Below are positions 1 to 6,514 of a stretch of DNA of 16,382 bases, piece after piece; the stretch's first letter is position 1, and every line of letters starts with the position of its first letter. The notes beneath the pieces are model-generated. The model worked only from the letters and a program-made list of their open reading frames with translations, did not search any database and had not been told where the DNA came from. The DNA lies in assembly GCA_022360735.1 (NCBI GenBank), contig JAKSCF010000275.1:1-16382 (forward strand), given 5' to 3'. This stretch comes from Clostridia bacterium. Lineage in GTDB: Bacteria > Bacillota_A > Clostridia > Peptostreptococcales > JAAYPU01. The position numbers were made by a program, and so were the translations under genes.

Positions 1-576
1 AATATTAAAATAATTAATGCAGATATTCTTAATACAAATATCAATGAAATGATTTCAGATGAAGAAAAATATCAGAGTGCAAAAATTATCGGCAATTTAC
101 CTTATTACATTACTACGCCAATTATCATGAAAATTCTTGAAGAAAAAGTGCCTGTTAAAAGTATTACCATTATGGTTCAAAAAGAGGTAGCAGATCGATT
201 AAAAGCAGAGCCGGGGGGGAAAGATTATGGGGCATTATCGGTTGCAGTTCAATATTATTGTGATGTGACATTTATTGCACAAGTCCCACGAAATGTTTTT
301 ATCCCTAAGCCTAATGTAGACTCGTCTGTTATCCGATTAGACGTAAGAGAAATACCATCGGTAAAAGTCGATGATGAGAAAGTATTTTTTAGAATGGTAA
401 AAGCTGGATTTAGCCAAAGAAGAAAAACACTACTCAATGCATTAAGCCATTTTTTAAATCAACCCAAAGAAGAAATTGAGAAAATTTTGATACAATCTGA
501 CATCGACCCTTTAAGACGAGCAGAAACCTTGTCCCTACAAGATTTTGCGGCCTTGTCTAATAACAGCATAAAATAA
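1..576 (+). CDS. rsmA: 16S rRNA (adenine-1518/1519-N6)-dimethyltransferase RsmA, 3' part
   Basis: The frame is open from base 1, so the gene begins outside the window and the Met at base 49 is internal. The visible 191 residues begin with an N-A-D-I-L segment that fits the SAM-binding acidic motif. The family's catalytic NLPYYITTPI motif follows, then the C-terminal rRNA-binding helices with AGFSQRRKTLLNAL. Family members are about 270-290 residues, so roughly 90-100 N-terminal residues are missing. The enzyme dimethylates two adjacent adenines in helix 45 of 16S rRNA late in 30S assembly. The stop codon TAA (574-576) lies inside the left arm of the following hairpin. The neighbour on the other side is convergent. 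Confidence 0.96.
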   Translation, partial: NIKIINADILNTNINEMISDEEKYQSAKIIGNLPYYITTPIIMKILEEKVPVKSITIMVQKEVADRLKAEPGGKDYGALSVAVQYYCDVTFIAQVPRNVFIPKPNVDSSVIRLDVREIPSVKVDDEKVFFRMVKAGFSQRRKTLLNALSHFLNQPKEEIEKILIQSDIDPLRRAETLSLQDFAALSNNSIK

Positions 577-643
577 ACACACCTTTATCCTATACAAGAT
601 ACCAGCAAGCTGGTATGCTAGCTATATGAACAGGTGTGTTTAT
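573..643. terminator. Nested hairpin between rsmA and a convergent gene, probable bidirectional terminator
   Basis: A perfect 12-bp inverted repeat (573-584 with 632-643, ATAAACACACCT/AGGTGTGTTTAT) encloses a second perfect 8-bp hairpin (599-606 with 609-616, loop AA). The outer stem ends in T/A-rich tracts on both strands. It sits between the stop codons of two convergent genes, the expected place for a shared terminator. The call rests on structure and position only. Confidence 0.75.
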
Positions 644-659
644 AAATATCCATTTTTTG

Positions 660-2132
660 TTATTCAAAAGGAATTTCTAATTGGCCTGTTTTTGCATTTA
701 CGGCAATAATCCAATAGCCATAGTCACCTTTTCTCTTCTTAGTCCCTTGAAGAGGCTGCCAGTATTCAAAACCAGACTTGCCACTGTCAGGCTGTTCATC
801 TTTCATATATCTTCCGGGAATACCGTAATAATAATAGAGTGTATTATTATTCTCATCCTTTTCGATTCCAAAGATATAATGCTGATACTTATATATCAAA
901 TCATGACAGCTGCTGGATGCTTCTTTTAGATTTTGATTATACATACTGTATGGTCTTATATACTCTGGATAACTTTGTAGATAAGAAGTATTTACAAATG
1001 GAATACTCATCAAATTCATGATCTTCCACCATTGACAACCTATCTTATCCACATCAAATGGTTCTGACTGATTATAGAATGGCAAAACATTTTCTAAATT
1101 AGTGCTGACAGCACGCACATAATTGGTAAAATAATTGTGAACATCATAAGGTTTTCTAGAAATCTTAGGTGTATCAATAGATTTACTGGAAAATGATTCA
1201 TCCCTTTCCGCTTTAACATTCAAAGATTCATCGCTTGCAGCTTTAACACTGGGTGCTTCATTGTTTGCAGCTTTAACATTGGGTGATTCATTGCCGGCAG
1301 CTTTGACATTTGATGGTTCATTGCTTGCTGCTCTAACATTAGGTGTTTGCTGGACAGCATTTAAATCCGGAGAAGGTTTTGTACCAATATCTACAGGTGG
1401 TGTTTGCCATGCTGCAGCAGCTTGTTTGGGTTCAGAATCCATTTCTATCTTTGTATCATTTTTAGTTTGATCTTCTTCAAGGGTGAGCTCTTCATTGGTA
1501 TCAGATATAGCTTCATCAATAGGCTCATTTTCTAAAACCTCAGGTGTATCTTGATTGACTTCCATTTCCGAGGGCTTTGACATGCTTTCTGAAGCAATTT
1601 TTATGACTTGCTCTTCCTGAGATACTTCTTGGGAAACTTCCTCAGATACTTCTTGGGATACTTCTTGAGGTGCTTCCGGATCAGGCGTATTAATGATTCT
1701 ATCTGCAGATTCAGACACGTTCTTATTCATATAGCCTGTTAAAACCGGATATAAGGAATCATCATCTAAGATATCCTTGTTTGGCTGCGCAACGATAGCA
1801 ATGATGCTAAAATCAAACAATTCATTATTTTCTCCATCGACGTTTAGGGCATTGAATCTAAAAACTTGCTCTCCTTTTCCATTTCGATCAATATAGAGCG
1901 TACCGGCATTGGCAACAATAGTATTATCATCTTTCTTACCAAACAAATAGAGTTTGTATAAATATCGTGCATCCTCATAATATTTGAGGTTTTGTGCGAT
2001 ACACCTGATTGTACCGCGATTGTTTCGAAATTCGATTTTAACATGACCTTTTACATTTTGATCTGTATTTCTGAATTGACTTTCTTTATCTTCAAGTATG
2101 ATAAAAGATCGTGAATATTTTATATAACTCAT
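660..2132 (-). CDS. Hypothetical two-domain protein with repetitive acidic linker
   Basis: The start is set at 2132 (MSYIKYSRSF) because GGGAGG lies just upstream; a longer frame to 2207 has no such site. This gives 490 residues. Residues 1 to about 130 look like a folded, beta-rich domain (ends of segments: KGHVKIEFRNNRG, GTLYIDRNGKGE, FDFSIIAIVA). About residues 130-335 form a low-complexity linker. It contains EVSQ-type 4-residue repeats, an acidic stretch, and five imperfect 10-residue NVKAA-x-(N/D)-E units. The last 150 or so residues are Tyr/Trp-rich and contain YYGIPGRY and GFEYWQPL. No signal peptide or membrane segment is visible. The layout resembles uncharacterised clostridial proteins with conserved ends and a variable middle, but I cannot assign a function. 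The gene is monocistronic, convergent with rsmA and divergent from the HD-domain gene. Confidence 0.85.
   Translation of the reverse strand: MSYIKYSRSFIILEDKESQFRNTDQNVKGHVKIEFRNNRGTIRCIAQNLKYYEDARYLYKLYLFGKKDDNTIVANAGTLYIDRNGKGEQVFRFNALNVDGENNELFDFSIIAIVAQPNKDILDDDSLYPVLTGYMNKNVSESADRIINTPDPEAPQEVSQEVSEEVSQEVSQEEQVIKIASESMSKPSEMEVNQDTPEVLENEPIDEAISDTNEELTLEEDQTKNDTKIEMDSEPKQAAAAWQTPPVDIGTKPSPDLNAVQQTPNVRAASNEPSNVKAAGNESPNVKAANNEAPSVKAASDESLNVKAERDESFSSKSIDTPKISRKPYDVHNYFTNYVRAVSTNLENVLPFYNQSEPFDVDKIGCQWWKIMNLMSIPFVNTSYLQSYPEYIRPYSMYNQNLKEASSSCHDLIYKYQHYIFGIEKDENNNTLYYYYGIPGRYMKDEQPDSGKSGFEYWQPLQGTKKRKGDYGYWIIAVNAKTGQLEIPFE
1210..1359 (-). repeat. Five 30-bp in-frame tandem repeats in the hypothetical gene
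   Basis: On the plus strand the unit GCTTTAACATTGGGTGATTC recurs with an exact 30-bp period starting at 1210, 1240, 1270, 1300 and 1330, diverging toward the ends. Each unit encodes ten residues of the type xNVKAAxNES. The period is a multiple of three, so copy number can change without a frameshift. Confidence 0.85.
1621..1680 (-). repeat. 12-bp in-frame tandem repeats (EVSQ units)
   Basis: Plus-strand units GATACTTCTTGG / GAAACTTCCTCA / GATACTTCTTGG / GATACTTCTTGA run from 1621 to 1668, with a degenerate fifth to 1680. They encode repeated Glu-Val-Ser-Gln in the linker of the minus-strand protein. Confidence 0.8.
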
Positions 2133-2317
2133 AAAAAACCTCCCAAAGGTAATGAATAGATTATTATTATAAATATATGAATGATACAAAAAAACATTCT
2201 TAGACAATGTATGAAAAATAAATAATTGGCAAAGGATTGTATCAGAAAAAAGTTCTATACCCCGTTAAGACCTATAGAATTTAAAGGAAATAAGAAAATA
2301 AAAAGAGGATAAATGTC

Positions 2318-2342
2318 AACAATAACGAATAGTGTTATTGTT
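2318..2342. promoter_or_regulatory. Perfect 9-bp inverted repeat upstream of the HD-domain gene
   Basis: AACAATAAC (2318-2326) and GTTATTGTT (2334-2342) are perfect complements around a 7-base gap, 31 bases before the downstream gene. The stem is AT-rich and lacks an adjoining T-tract, so an operator is as likely as an RNA hairpin. The rest of 2208-2373 shows no promoter good enough to call on either strand. Confidence 0.35.
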
Positions 2343-2373
2343 ATTAAAAATGACAATTTTTTTGTGAGGTGTA

Positions 2374-2946
2374 ATGATGAACCAAAGAGATAAAGCGTTT
2401 CATATACTAAAAGAGGAAATTAGTTCACCAAGATTAATTAAGCATAGCCTTGCTGTTGAAGCCGGAATGATAACATATGCAGGAATTTTTAATCAGGATA
2501 AAGATAGATGGGCAGCGATTGGTCTTTTACATGATATTGATTTTGAGAAATATCCTGATGAGCATCCTGCCAAAGCACCATCTTTTCTGGAAGAGCGAGG
2601 CTACGATGCAGATTTTATAAAAGCAATTTTAGGGCATTCAGATCAAATGAAAGTATCCAGAGATTCACTTGAGGCCAAAGCCTTATATGCAGTTGATGAG
2701 TTGTGCAGCTTTATTGTAGCCTGTGCATTAGTACGTTCCCCCAAAGGCTTTGAGGATATGAAAGTAAAATCGGTAAAAAAGAAGTTGAAAGATAAAGCTT
2801 TTGCAAGAGCTGTCAGCAGAGACATAGTGGCAAAAGGAGCAGAAGAACTGGGAGTTGAACTATCAGAGCATATTACGAATTTGATAGAAGGGTTATCCAG
2901 ACAAGAAGAGAAATTAAGAAATGAGGGATTAAGCCTTATTGAATAA
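2374..2946 (+). CDS. HD-domain metal-dependent hydrolase of unknown substrate
   Basis: The 190-residue protein has the order of conserved residues of the HD superfamily: a first His in LIKHSLAVE (about residue 24), the HD doublet in GLLHDIDFEKYP (53-54), then a histidine in DEHP and another in ILGHSD. These would bind a divalent metal and support phosphohydrolase or nucleotidase chemistry. The substrate cannot be read from sequence. Two adjacent ATG codons (2374 and 2377) are possible starts; GAGGTG at 2366-2371 gives slightly better spacing to the second. Nineteen bases separate it from the CvpA-family gene, suggesting one transcript. Confidence 0.85.
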   Translation: MMNQRDKAFHILKEEISSPRLIKHSLAVEAGMITYAGIFNQDKDRWAAIGLLHDIDFEKYPDEHPAKAPSFLEERGYDADFIKAILGHSDQMKVSRDSLEAKALYAVDELCSFIVACALVRSPKGFEDMKVKSVKKKLKDKAFARAVSRDIVAKGAEELGVELSEHITNLIEGLSRQEEKLRNEGLSLIE

Positions 2947-2965
2947 TTTTTAAGGGGAGGACATC

Positions 2966-3619
2966 ATGAACTGGATGGATATTGCTGTTGCAGCAATTAT
3001 TATCATTACATGTATAGAAGGATACGTAAAAGGACTTGTTATTTCAATTGTAAGTGTAGGAAGCTGGATTGTAGCAGGAATATTATCTATGAAATTTTAC
3101 CCTGTGGCAGCCGATTATATCATAGCGAATACAACATTATATGCTAGAATTAACGAAGCAGTTAATCGTCAAACTTTTTCAACCATCAGTGCGGATGTTG
3201 CCAATAGCGCATTGGATTTATCATCTATTAAATTGCCTATCATACTCAATGATATGATAGCAACCCATACATATACCGATAATACAGTAGGAGATATGGT
3301 TGCAAAATTAATGATTGACATCAGTAGTATCATTCTGATATTTTTTATTGTAAAAGTATTGTTATTCATTATTGCATTGATATTGGATAAATTTATGAAA
3401 CTTCCTTTTCTTAACCAGTTGAATCGTCTAGGTGGTCTGACATTTGGTTTTTTTAAAGGCGGAATCATTGTATGTGTTTTGTTAGCACTTTTAATTCCAA
3501 TAATCGGTATGACACATAATCAATTTATAGTGGATGGACTGGATTCTTCAGTAGTCTCAGGATATTTATATGATAACAATATCATACTTTCTATCATAAA
3601 AGGGTATCTTCTTAATTAA
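2966..3619 (+). CDS. CvpA-family integral membrane protein
   Basis: This is a 217-residue hydrophobic protein with the N-terminal signature of the CvpA family (MNWMDIAVAAIII, then CIEGYVKGL). Hydrophobic segments lie at about residues 5-25, 30-50, 108-135 and 160-185, with a polar loop (about 60-105) after the second. The start is preceded by a strong GGGGAGG site at the expected distance. The family was named for colicin V production in E. coli. Its role in Gram-positive bacteria is poorly defined, with envelope homeostasis suggested. It is probably co-transcribed with the HD-domain gene. Confidence 0.85.
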   Translation: MNWMDIAVAAIIIITCIEGYVKGLVISIVSVGSWIVAGILSMKFYPVAADYIIANTTLYARINEAVNRQTFSTISADVANSALDLSSIKLPIILNDMIATHTYTDNTVGDMVAKLMIDISSIILIFFIVKVLLFIIALILDKFMKLPFLNQLNRLGGLTFGFFKGGIIVCVLLALLIPIIGMTHNQFIVDGLDSSVVSGYLYDNNIILSIIKGYLLN

Positions 3620-3676
3620 GCCCTGATTTTTGTAGTTTATCGTGAATATTCAGGACTAAGGAAAGGATGAGTTAAT

Positions 3677-3880
3677 ATGCCAATGGAATTAAATATTGGT
3701 GATATAGTAGAATTAAAAAAACAACACCCTTGCGGCAACAACAAATTTGAAATTGCCAGAACGGGAATGGATTTTAGAATCATCTGCATACAATGTGGAA
3801 AGCATGTGTGGCTGAGTCGAAACAAACTTGAAAAACGGATAAGAAAAATAACACCAAAAGATGCATCCATAGATGAATAA
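3677..3880 (+). CDS. DUF951-type small protein
   Basis: This 67-residue protein begins with MELNIGDIVELKKQHPCGNN, then WLSRNKLEKRIRKI near the C-terminus, the pattern of the short DUF951 family common in Firmicutes. It contains three cysteines (one in HPCGN, one in IICIQCGKHVW with a second two residues on), which could bind a metal. The function is unknown; the small beta-rich fold suggests a nucleic-acid-binding role, which is inference. AAGGATGAG precedes the ATG. It lies 57 bases after the CvpA-family gene and may belong to the same transcript. No convincing terminator follows it before the leuA promoter. Confidence 0.88.
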   Translation: MPMELNIGDIVELKKQHPCGNNKFEIARTGMDFRIICIQCGKHVWLSRNKLEKRIRKITPKDASIDE

Positions 3881-3925
3881 AAAAATTAATATTTGTTAAA
3901 TTAAAATAAATTTTTAAAAAAACAA

Positions 3926-3954
3926 TTGACTTAAGATATTTCATTTGCTATAAT
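3926..3954 (+). promoter_or_regulatory. Promoter of the leuA T-box transcript
   Basis: TTGACT (3926-3931) and TATAAT (3949-3954) are separated by exactly 17 bases, with TGC just before the -10 box (near extended -10). This is a near-consensus housekeeping sigma promoter. Transcription would start near 3961, about 60 bases before T-box Stem I. The same arrangement recurs 2,158 bp downstream ahead of cimA. Confidence 0.9.
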
Positions 3955-4017
3955 CATTTCAAATATTTTTAATAAATAAATACATTGACAGAGTTATTAC
4001 TTCTTTTTAATAATAGG

Positions 4018-4240
4018 TTTAAGAGAGTCAGTGGTTGCTGGGAACTGATACCTTAAAAGAGTAAGCCTCGCTCTTGAGTATTATCTCCGAAAAATCGACT
4101 AAGAGATAACGGTAGGTCCCGTTATAAGACCACAGATTTGATAGAATCTGATTAAGTGGCTGTATTGATATACAGCAAAAAGGGTGGTACCACGGGAAAT
4201 TATTACTCGTCCCTACATTTATGTAGTGACGAGTTTTTTA
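4018..4240 (+). promoter_or_regulatory. T-box riboswitch leader of leuA
   Basis: This tRNA-sensing leader contains a Stem I start (AGAGAGTCAG at 4022), a conserved middle stem (4100-4151), and the canonical T-box AGGGTGGTACCACGGG at 4181-4196. It is followed by a terminator whose left arm includes the CGTCCC that competes for antiterminator pairing. Uncharged tRNA would stabilise the antiterminator and allow leuA transcription. The probable specifier segment is TTATCTC at 4081-4087, just before a GAAA element. It contains TTA and CTC (Leu) and ATC (Ile), so the specificity cannot be fixed by eye; position before leuA favours Leu. Between 4241 and 4415 there are only short repeats, and then the AGGAGG ribosome site of leuA. 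Confidence 0.95.
4205..4239 (+). terminator. T-box-controlled terminator upstream of leuA
   Basis: ACTCGTC (4205-4211) pairs with GACGAGT (4228-4234) and CTACAT (4213-4218) with ATGTAG (4221-4226). Six T residues (4234-4239) follow. This is the intrinsic terminator alternative of the T-box switch. Confidence 0.92.
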
Positions 4241-4344
4241 TTACGCTTAATTAAGATTTTAAACGTACTTAAGAGGGGGGAATATATCCTTAGGATAAAA
4301 TAAAAATATTGCTCAATAATAATTTTGTTAAGCAGTACAATTTG

Positions 4345-4377
4345 CTAAAGAATAGCAAACTACTAAAGAATAACAAA
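4345..4377 (+). repeat. 15-bp direct repeat, 18-bp period, in the leuA 5' region
   Basis: CTAAAGAATAGCAAA (4345-4359) and CTAAAGAATAACAAA (4363-4377) differ at one position. The first copy also forms a 6-bp hairpin with the preceding bases (TTTGCT 4341-4346 with AGCAAA 4354-4359). Its role is unknown, and slippage in AT-rich DNA would explain it. Confidence 0.6.
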
Positions 4378-4415
4378 AATGAAATATAAAAATAGAAATT
4401 AGGAGGATCATAAAA

Positions 4416-5933
4416 ATGACTAAAAAAATAATGATATTCGATACAACTTTAAGAGATGGAGAACAATCACCTGGATGCAGCATGAATATTAAAGAAAAAA
4501 TAGAAATGGCAAAGCAATTAGAACGATTAAATGTTGATATTATTGAAGCTGGATTTGCAGCAGCATCACCCGGAGACTTTTCTTCTGTAAAGGAAGTGGC
4601 GGATTCCATTAGAGGGTGTACGATAGCCAGCCTTGCCAGAACATTAACGGGTGACATTGATAGAGCATGGGAAGCTATTAAAAATGCAGAAAATCCACGT
4701 ATTCATACTTTTATTGCAACATCAGATATTCACATGAAATATAAATTAAAAATGGAGCCTGATCAAGTAAAGCAAAGAGCCATTGATATGGTGGCACATG
4801 CTAAAAAGTATTGCTCGGATATTGAATTTTCTGCTGAAGATGCAACACGTAGTGACCCATATTTTTTGGCAGAATTGTTTGAAGGTGTTATTCAGGCAGG
4901 TGCTACAACCATAAATATTCCAGATACAGTGGGGTATGTTACACCAAATGAATTTTATGAATTTATTACAACCATAAGAGAAAATACACCAAGTATGGAT
5001 AAAATTAATATTTCAGTGCATTGTCACAATGACTTAGGTCTTGCTGTTGCCAATACACTTGCGGCAGCTAAAGCAGGTGCAACACAATTTGAATGTACGA
5101 TTAATGGTATTGGTGAGAGAGCAGGTAATGCTGCATTAGAAGAGTTGGTCATGGTTATGGATACCAGAAAAGATATTTATAAAATGAATTCAAATATCAA
5201 GACGACTGAAATCATGCGCACCTCTTCACTTTTAAGTAGAATCACCGGTGTTAACGTACAGCCAAACAAAGCAATTGTAGGAAAAAATGCATTTGCTCAT
5301 GAATCAGGGATTCACCAGCATGGTGTTATGAATAATAAAGAAACTTATGAGATTATGACACCACAATCTATTGGCTTAAATAAAAACTCTATGGTCTTAG
5401 GAAAACACTCCGGACGACATGCTTTTGAAGACAGAATAAAGGAATTGGGTTATAACTTAACAAAAGAAGAATTAGATAAAGCATTTATTAAGTTTAAAAA
5501 TATTGCAGATAAGAAAAAAGAAGTATACGATAGAGATATTGACGCAATCATTGCCAAAGAATCTGTTCAGGTTCCAAAGACTTATTCATTGACAAGATTT
5601 GTTATCAACAGCGGCAATACGATAACTTCAACTGCATCGGTTATTTTGAATAAAGAAGGTAACGACATAGAAGAAGTTGCTATTGGCGATGGACCTATAG
5701 ATGCTGCTTTTAAAGCCATTGAAAAAATTGTTGGGATGAAACTTAAATTGGAAGATTATCATCTTCAATCCGTAACAGAGGGGGAAGACGCTCTAGGAGA
5801 TGCATTGGTTAAGTTGAGTAATGGAAATGGAAAAATTCATCCGGGTAGGGGACTTAGTACAGATGTTGTAGAGGCAAGTATTCATGCCTTCATAAATGCT
5901 GTTAATAAAATGATTTATGAAGACTCTATGTAA
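4416..5933 (+). CDS. leuA: 2-isopropylmalate synthase
   Basis: LeuA condenses acetyl-CoA with 2-oxoisovalerate to 2-isopropylmalate, the committed step to leucine. The 505-residue product has the full family layout. A TIM-barrel catalytic domain opens with TTLRDGEQSPG (residues 10-20). The metal and active-site motif HCHND is at 202-206, and GIGERAGNAALEE carries the Asn metal ligand at about 238. FAHESGIHQHG comes next, and from about residue 360 the C-terminal leucine-binding regulatory domain. That domain is complete, so feedback inhibition by leucine is likely. AGGAGG (4401-4406) supports the start. Expression should be controlled by the upstream T-box. A terminator follows, so the unit is probably monocistronic. 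The leuA frame stays open for 47 codons beyond the stop. Confidence 0.97.
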   Translation: MTKKIMIFDTTLRDGEQSPGCSMNIKEKIEMAKQLERLNVDIIEAGFAAASPGDFSSVKEVADSIRGCTIASLARTLTGDIDRAWEAIKNAENPRIHTFIATSDIHMKYKLKMEPDQVKQRAIDMVAHAKKYCSDIEFSAEDATRSDPYFLAELFEGVIQAGATTINIPDTVGYVTPNEFYEFITTIRENTPSMDKINISVHCHNDLGLAVANTLAAAKAGATQFECTINGIGERAGNAALEELVMVMDTRKDIYKMNSNIKTTEIMRTSSLLSRITGVNVQPNKAIVGKNAFAHESGIHQHGVMNNKETYEIMTPQSIGLNKNSMVLGKHSGRHAFEDRIKELGYNLTKEELDKAFIKFKNIADKKKEVYDRDIDAIIAKESVQVPKTYSLTRFVINSGNTITSTASVILNKEGNDIEEVAIGDGPIDAAFKAIEKIVGMKLKLEDYHLQSVTEGEDALGDALVKLSNGNGKIHPGRGLSTDVVEASIHAFINAVNKMIYEDSM

Positions 5934-6030
5934 GAAGGATTTAATGACAAAAAAGATTTGAAGGGACTTTATTATCTTACTAAAGCTGTAATAAGCGCAA
6001 TTAAAGAGGCAATGACGAATATCTATAAAG

Positions 6031-6070
6031 AAACAAGTCAAGTTTTTATTGAAACGGGGCTTGTTTTTAT
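6031..6070 (+). terminator. Probable intrinsic terminator after leuA
   Basis: AAACAAGTC (6031-6039) pairs with GGCTTGTTT (6058-6066, one G-T pair). An 18-base loop separates the arms, and a T-rich tract (TTTTTATTTC) follows. The long loop makes it weaker than the other terminators here. Confidence 0.6.
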
Positions 6071-6083
6071 TTCTTAAAAAGAT

Positions 6084-6112
6084 TTGACGAATTCATAAAT
6101 ATTTGCTATAAT
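6084..6112 (+). promoter_or_regulatory. Promoter of the cimA T-box transcript
   Basis: TTGACG (6084-6089) and TATAAT (6107-6112) have 17-base spacing, with TTTGC directly before the -10 as in the leuA promoter. Both boxes lie exactly 2,158 bp after their leuA counterparts. Confidence 0.9.
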
Positions 6113-6173
6113 ACATACAATTTATTTAATATGTAAATGCTATGATGGAGAGTTTTATTTTTTCATATTAAGG

Positions 6174-6394
6174 TCAAAGAGAGTCAGTGGATGCTGTGAG
6201 CTGATACCTTAGAAAAATAAGCATCACTCCGGAGTTTTATCTCTGAAATGCTTAGAGTAAGAGATAACGGTAGGTTCCGTTATAAGACCACAGGTTTGAT
6301 AGAATCTGACGAAGAGGCTGTTCTTATACAGCAATAAGGGTGGTACCACGGGCATATACTCGTCCCTACATGAATTGTAGTGGCGAGTTTTTTA
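6174..6394 (+). promoter_or_regulatory. T-box riboswitch leader upstream of cimA, paralogue of the leuA leader
   Basis: The same elements as the leuA leader appear in the same order: AGAGAGTCAG (Stem I), specifier segment TTATCTC at 6237-6243, the middle stem at 6258-6309, T-box AGGGTGGTACCACGGG at 6337-6352, then a terminator. The middle block matches 4100-4151 at 50 of 52 positions. The candidate specifier segment is identical in the two leaders, so both should respond to the same tRNA. Only the eroded leuA remnant lies between the leader and the cimA start. Confidence 0.95.
6358..6393 (+). terminator. T-box-controlled terminator upstream of cimA
   Basis: ACTCG (6358-6362) pairs with CGAGT (6384-6388) and CTACA (6366-6370) with TGTAG (6376-6380). 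Six T residues (6388-6393) follow. Confidence 0.9.
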
Positions 6395-6405
6395 ATATAA
6401 AAAAA

Positions 6406-6511
6406 TAAAAATGACAAGCAATTGGAGAAAAAGCATTTATAAAGTTTAAAAATATTATATACAAAAAAAGAAGTATATGATTGACTTATGGAGACTATAT
6501 GTAGGAGGGAT
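6406..6511 (+). pseudogene. Eroded remnant of a second leuA copy
   Basis: Two clear blocks align collinearly with leuA. Bases 6433-6480 match leuA from 5481: the first 24 bases agree at 23 positions, then AAAAAGAAGTATA recurs after small gaps. Bases 6483-6511 match 5912-5940, the end of leuA, at 24 of 29 positions. There the leuA-frame ending IYEDSM-stop appears as TYGDYM-stop (TAA changed to TAG). A weaker third match, ATAAAAATGAC ending at 6415, resembles the leuA start. Most of the roughly 1.5-kb gene is deleted, and the reading frame is broken. The remnant follows a duplicate of the leuA promoter and T-box, so the whole leuA unit was probably duplicated before decay. Its terminal ribosome-site-like sequence now serves cimA. 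Confidence 0.85.
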
Positions 6512-6514
6512 ATT

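Noticed and set aside
2133..2207. 25-residue extension of the minus-strand hypothetical protein
   Set aside because: GGGAGG at correct spacing supports the start at 2132, and the extra residues come from an AT-rich stretch without a ribosome site.
3622..3654. Weak inverted repeat (CCTGA/TCAGG) between the CvpA-family and DUF951-type genes
   Set aside because: Five base pairs around a 23-base loop with no T-tract is within chance for this composition and does not support a terminator.
4309..4389. Possible Leu-rich leader peptide (TTG CTC AAT ... CTA CTA) ahead of leuA
   Set aside because: The only usable start is TTG, the nearest ribosome-site-like run (around 4273-4280) is almost 30 bases away, and the T-box upstream already explains control. 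The leucine codons fall in an 18-bp tandem repeat.
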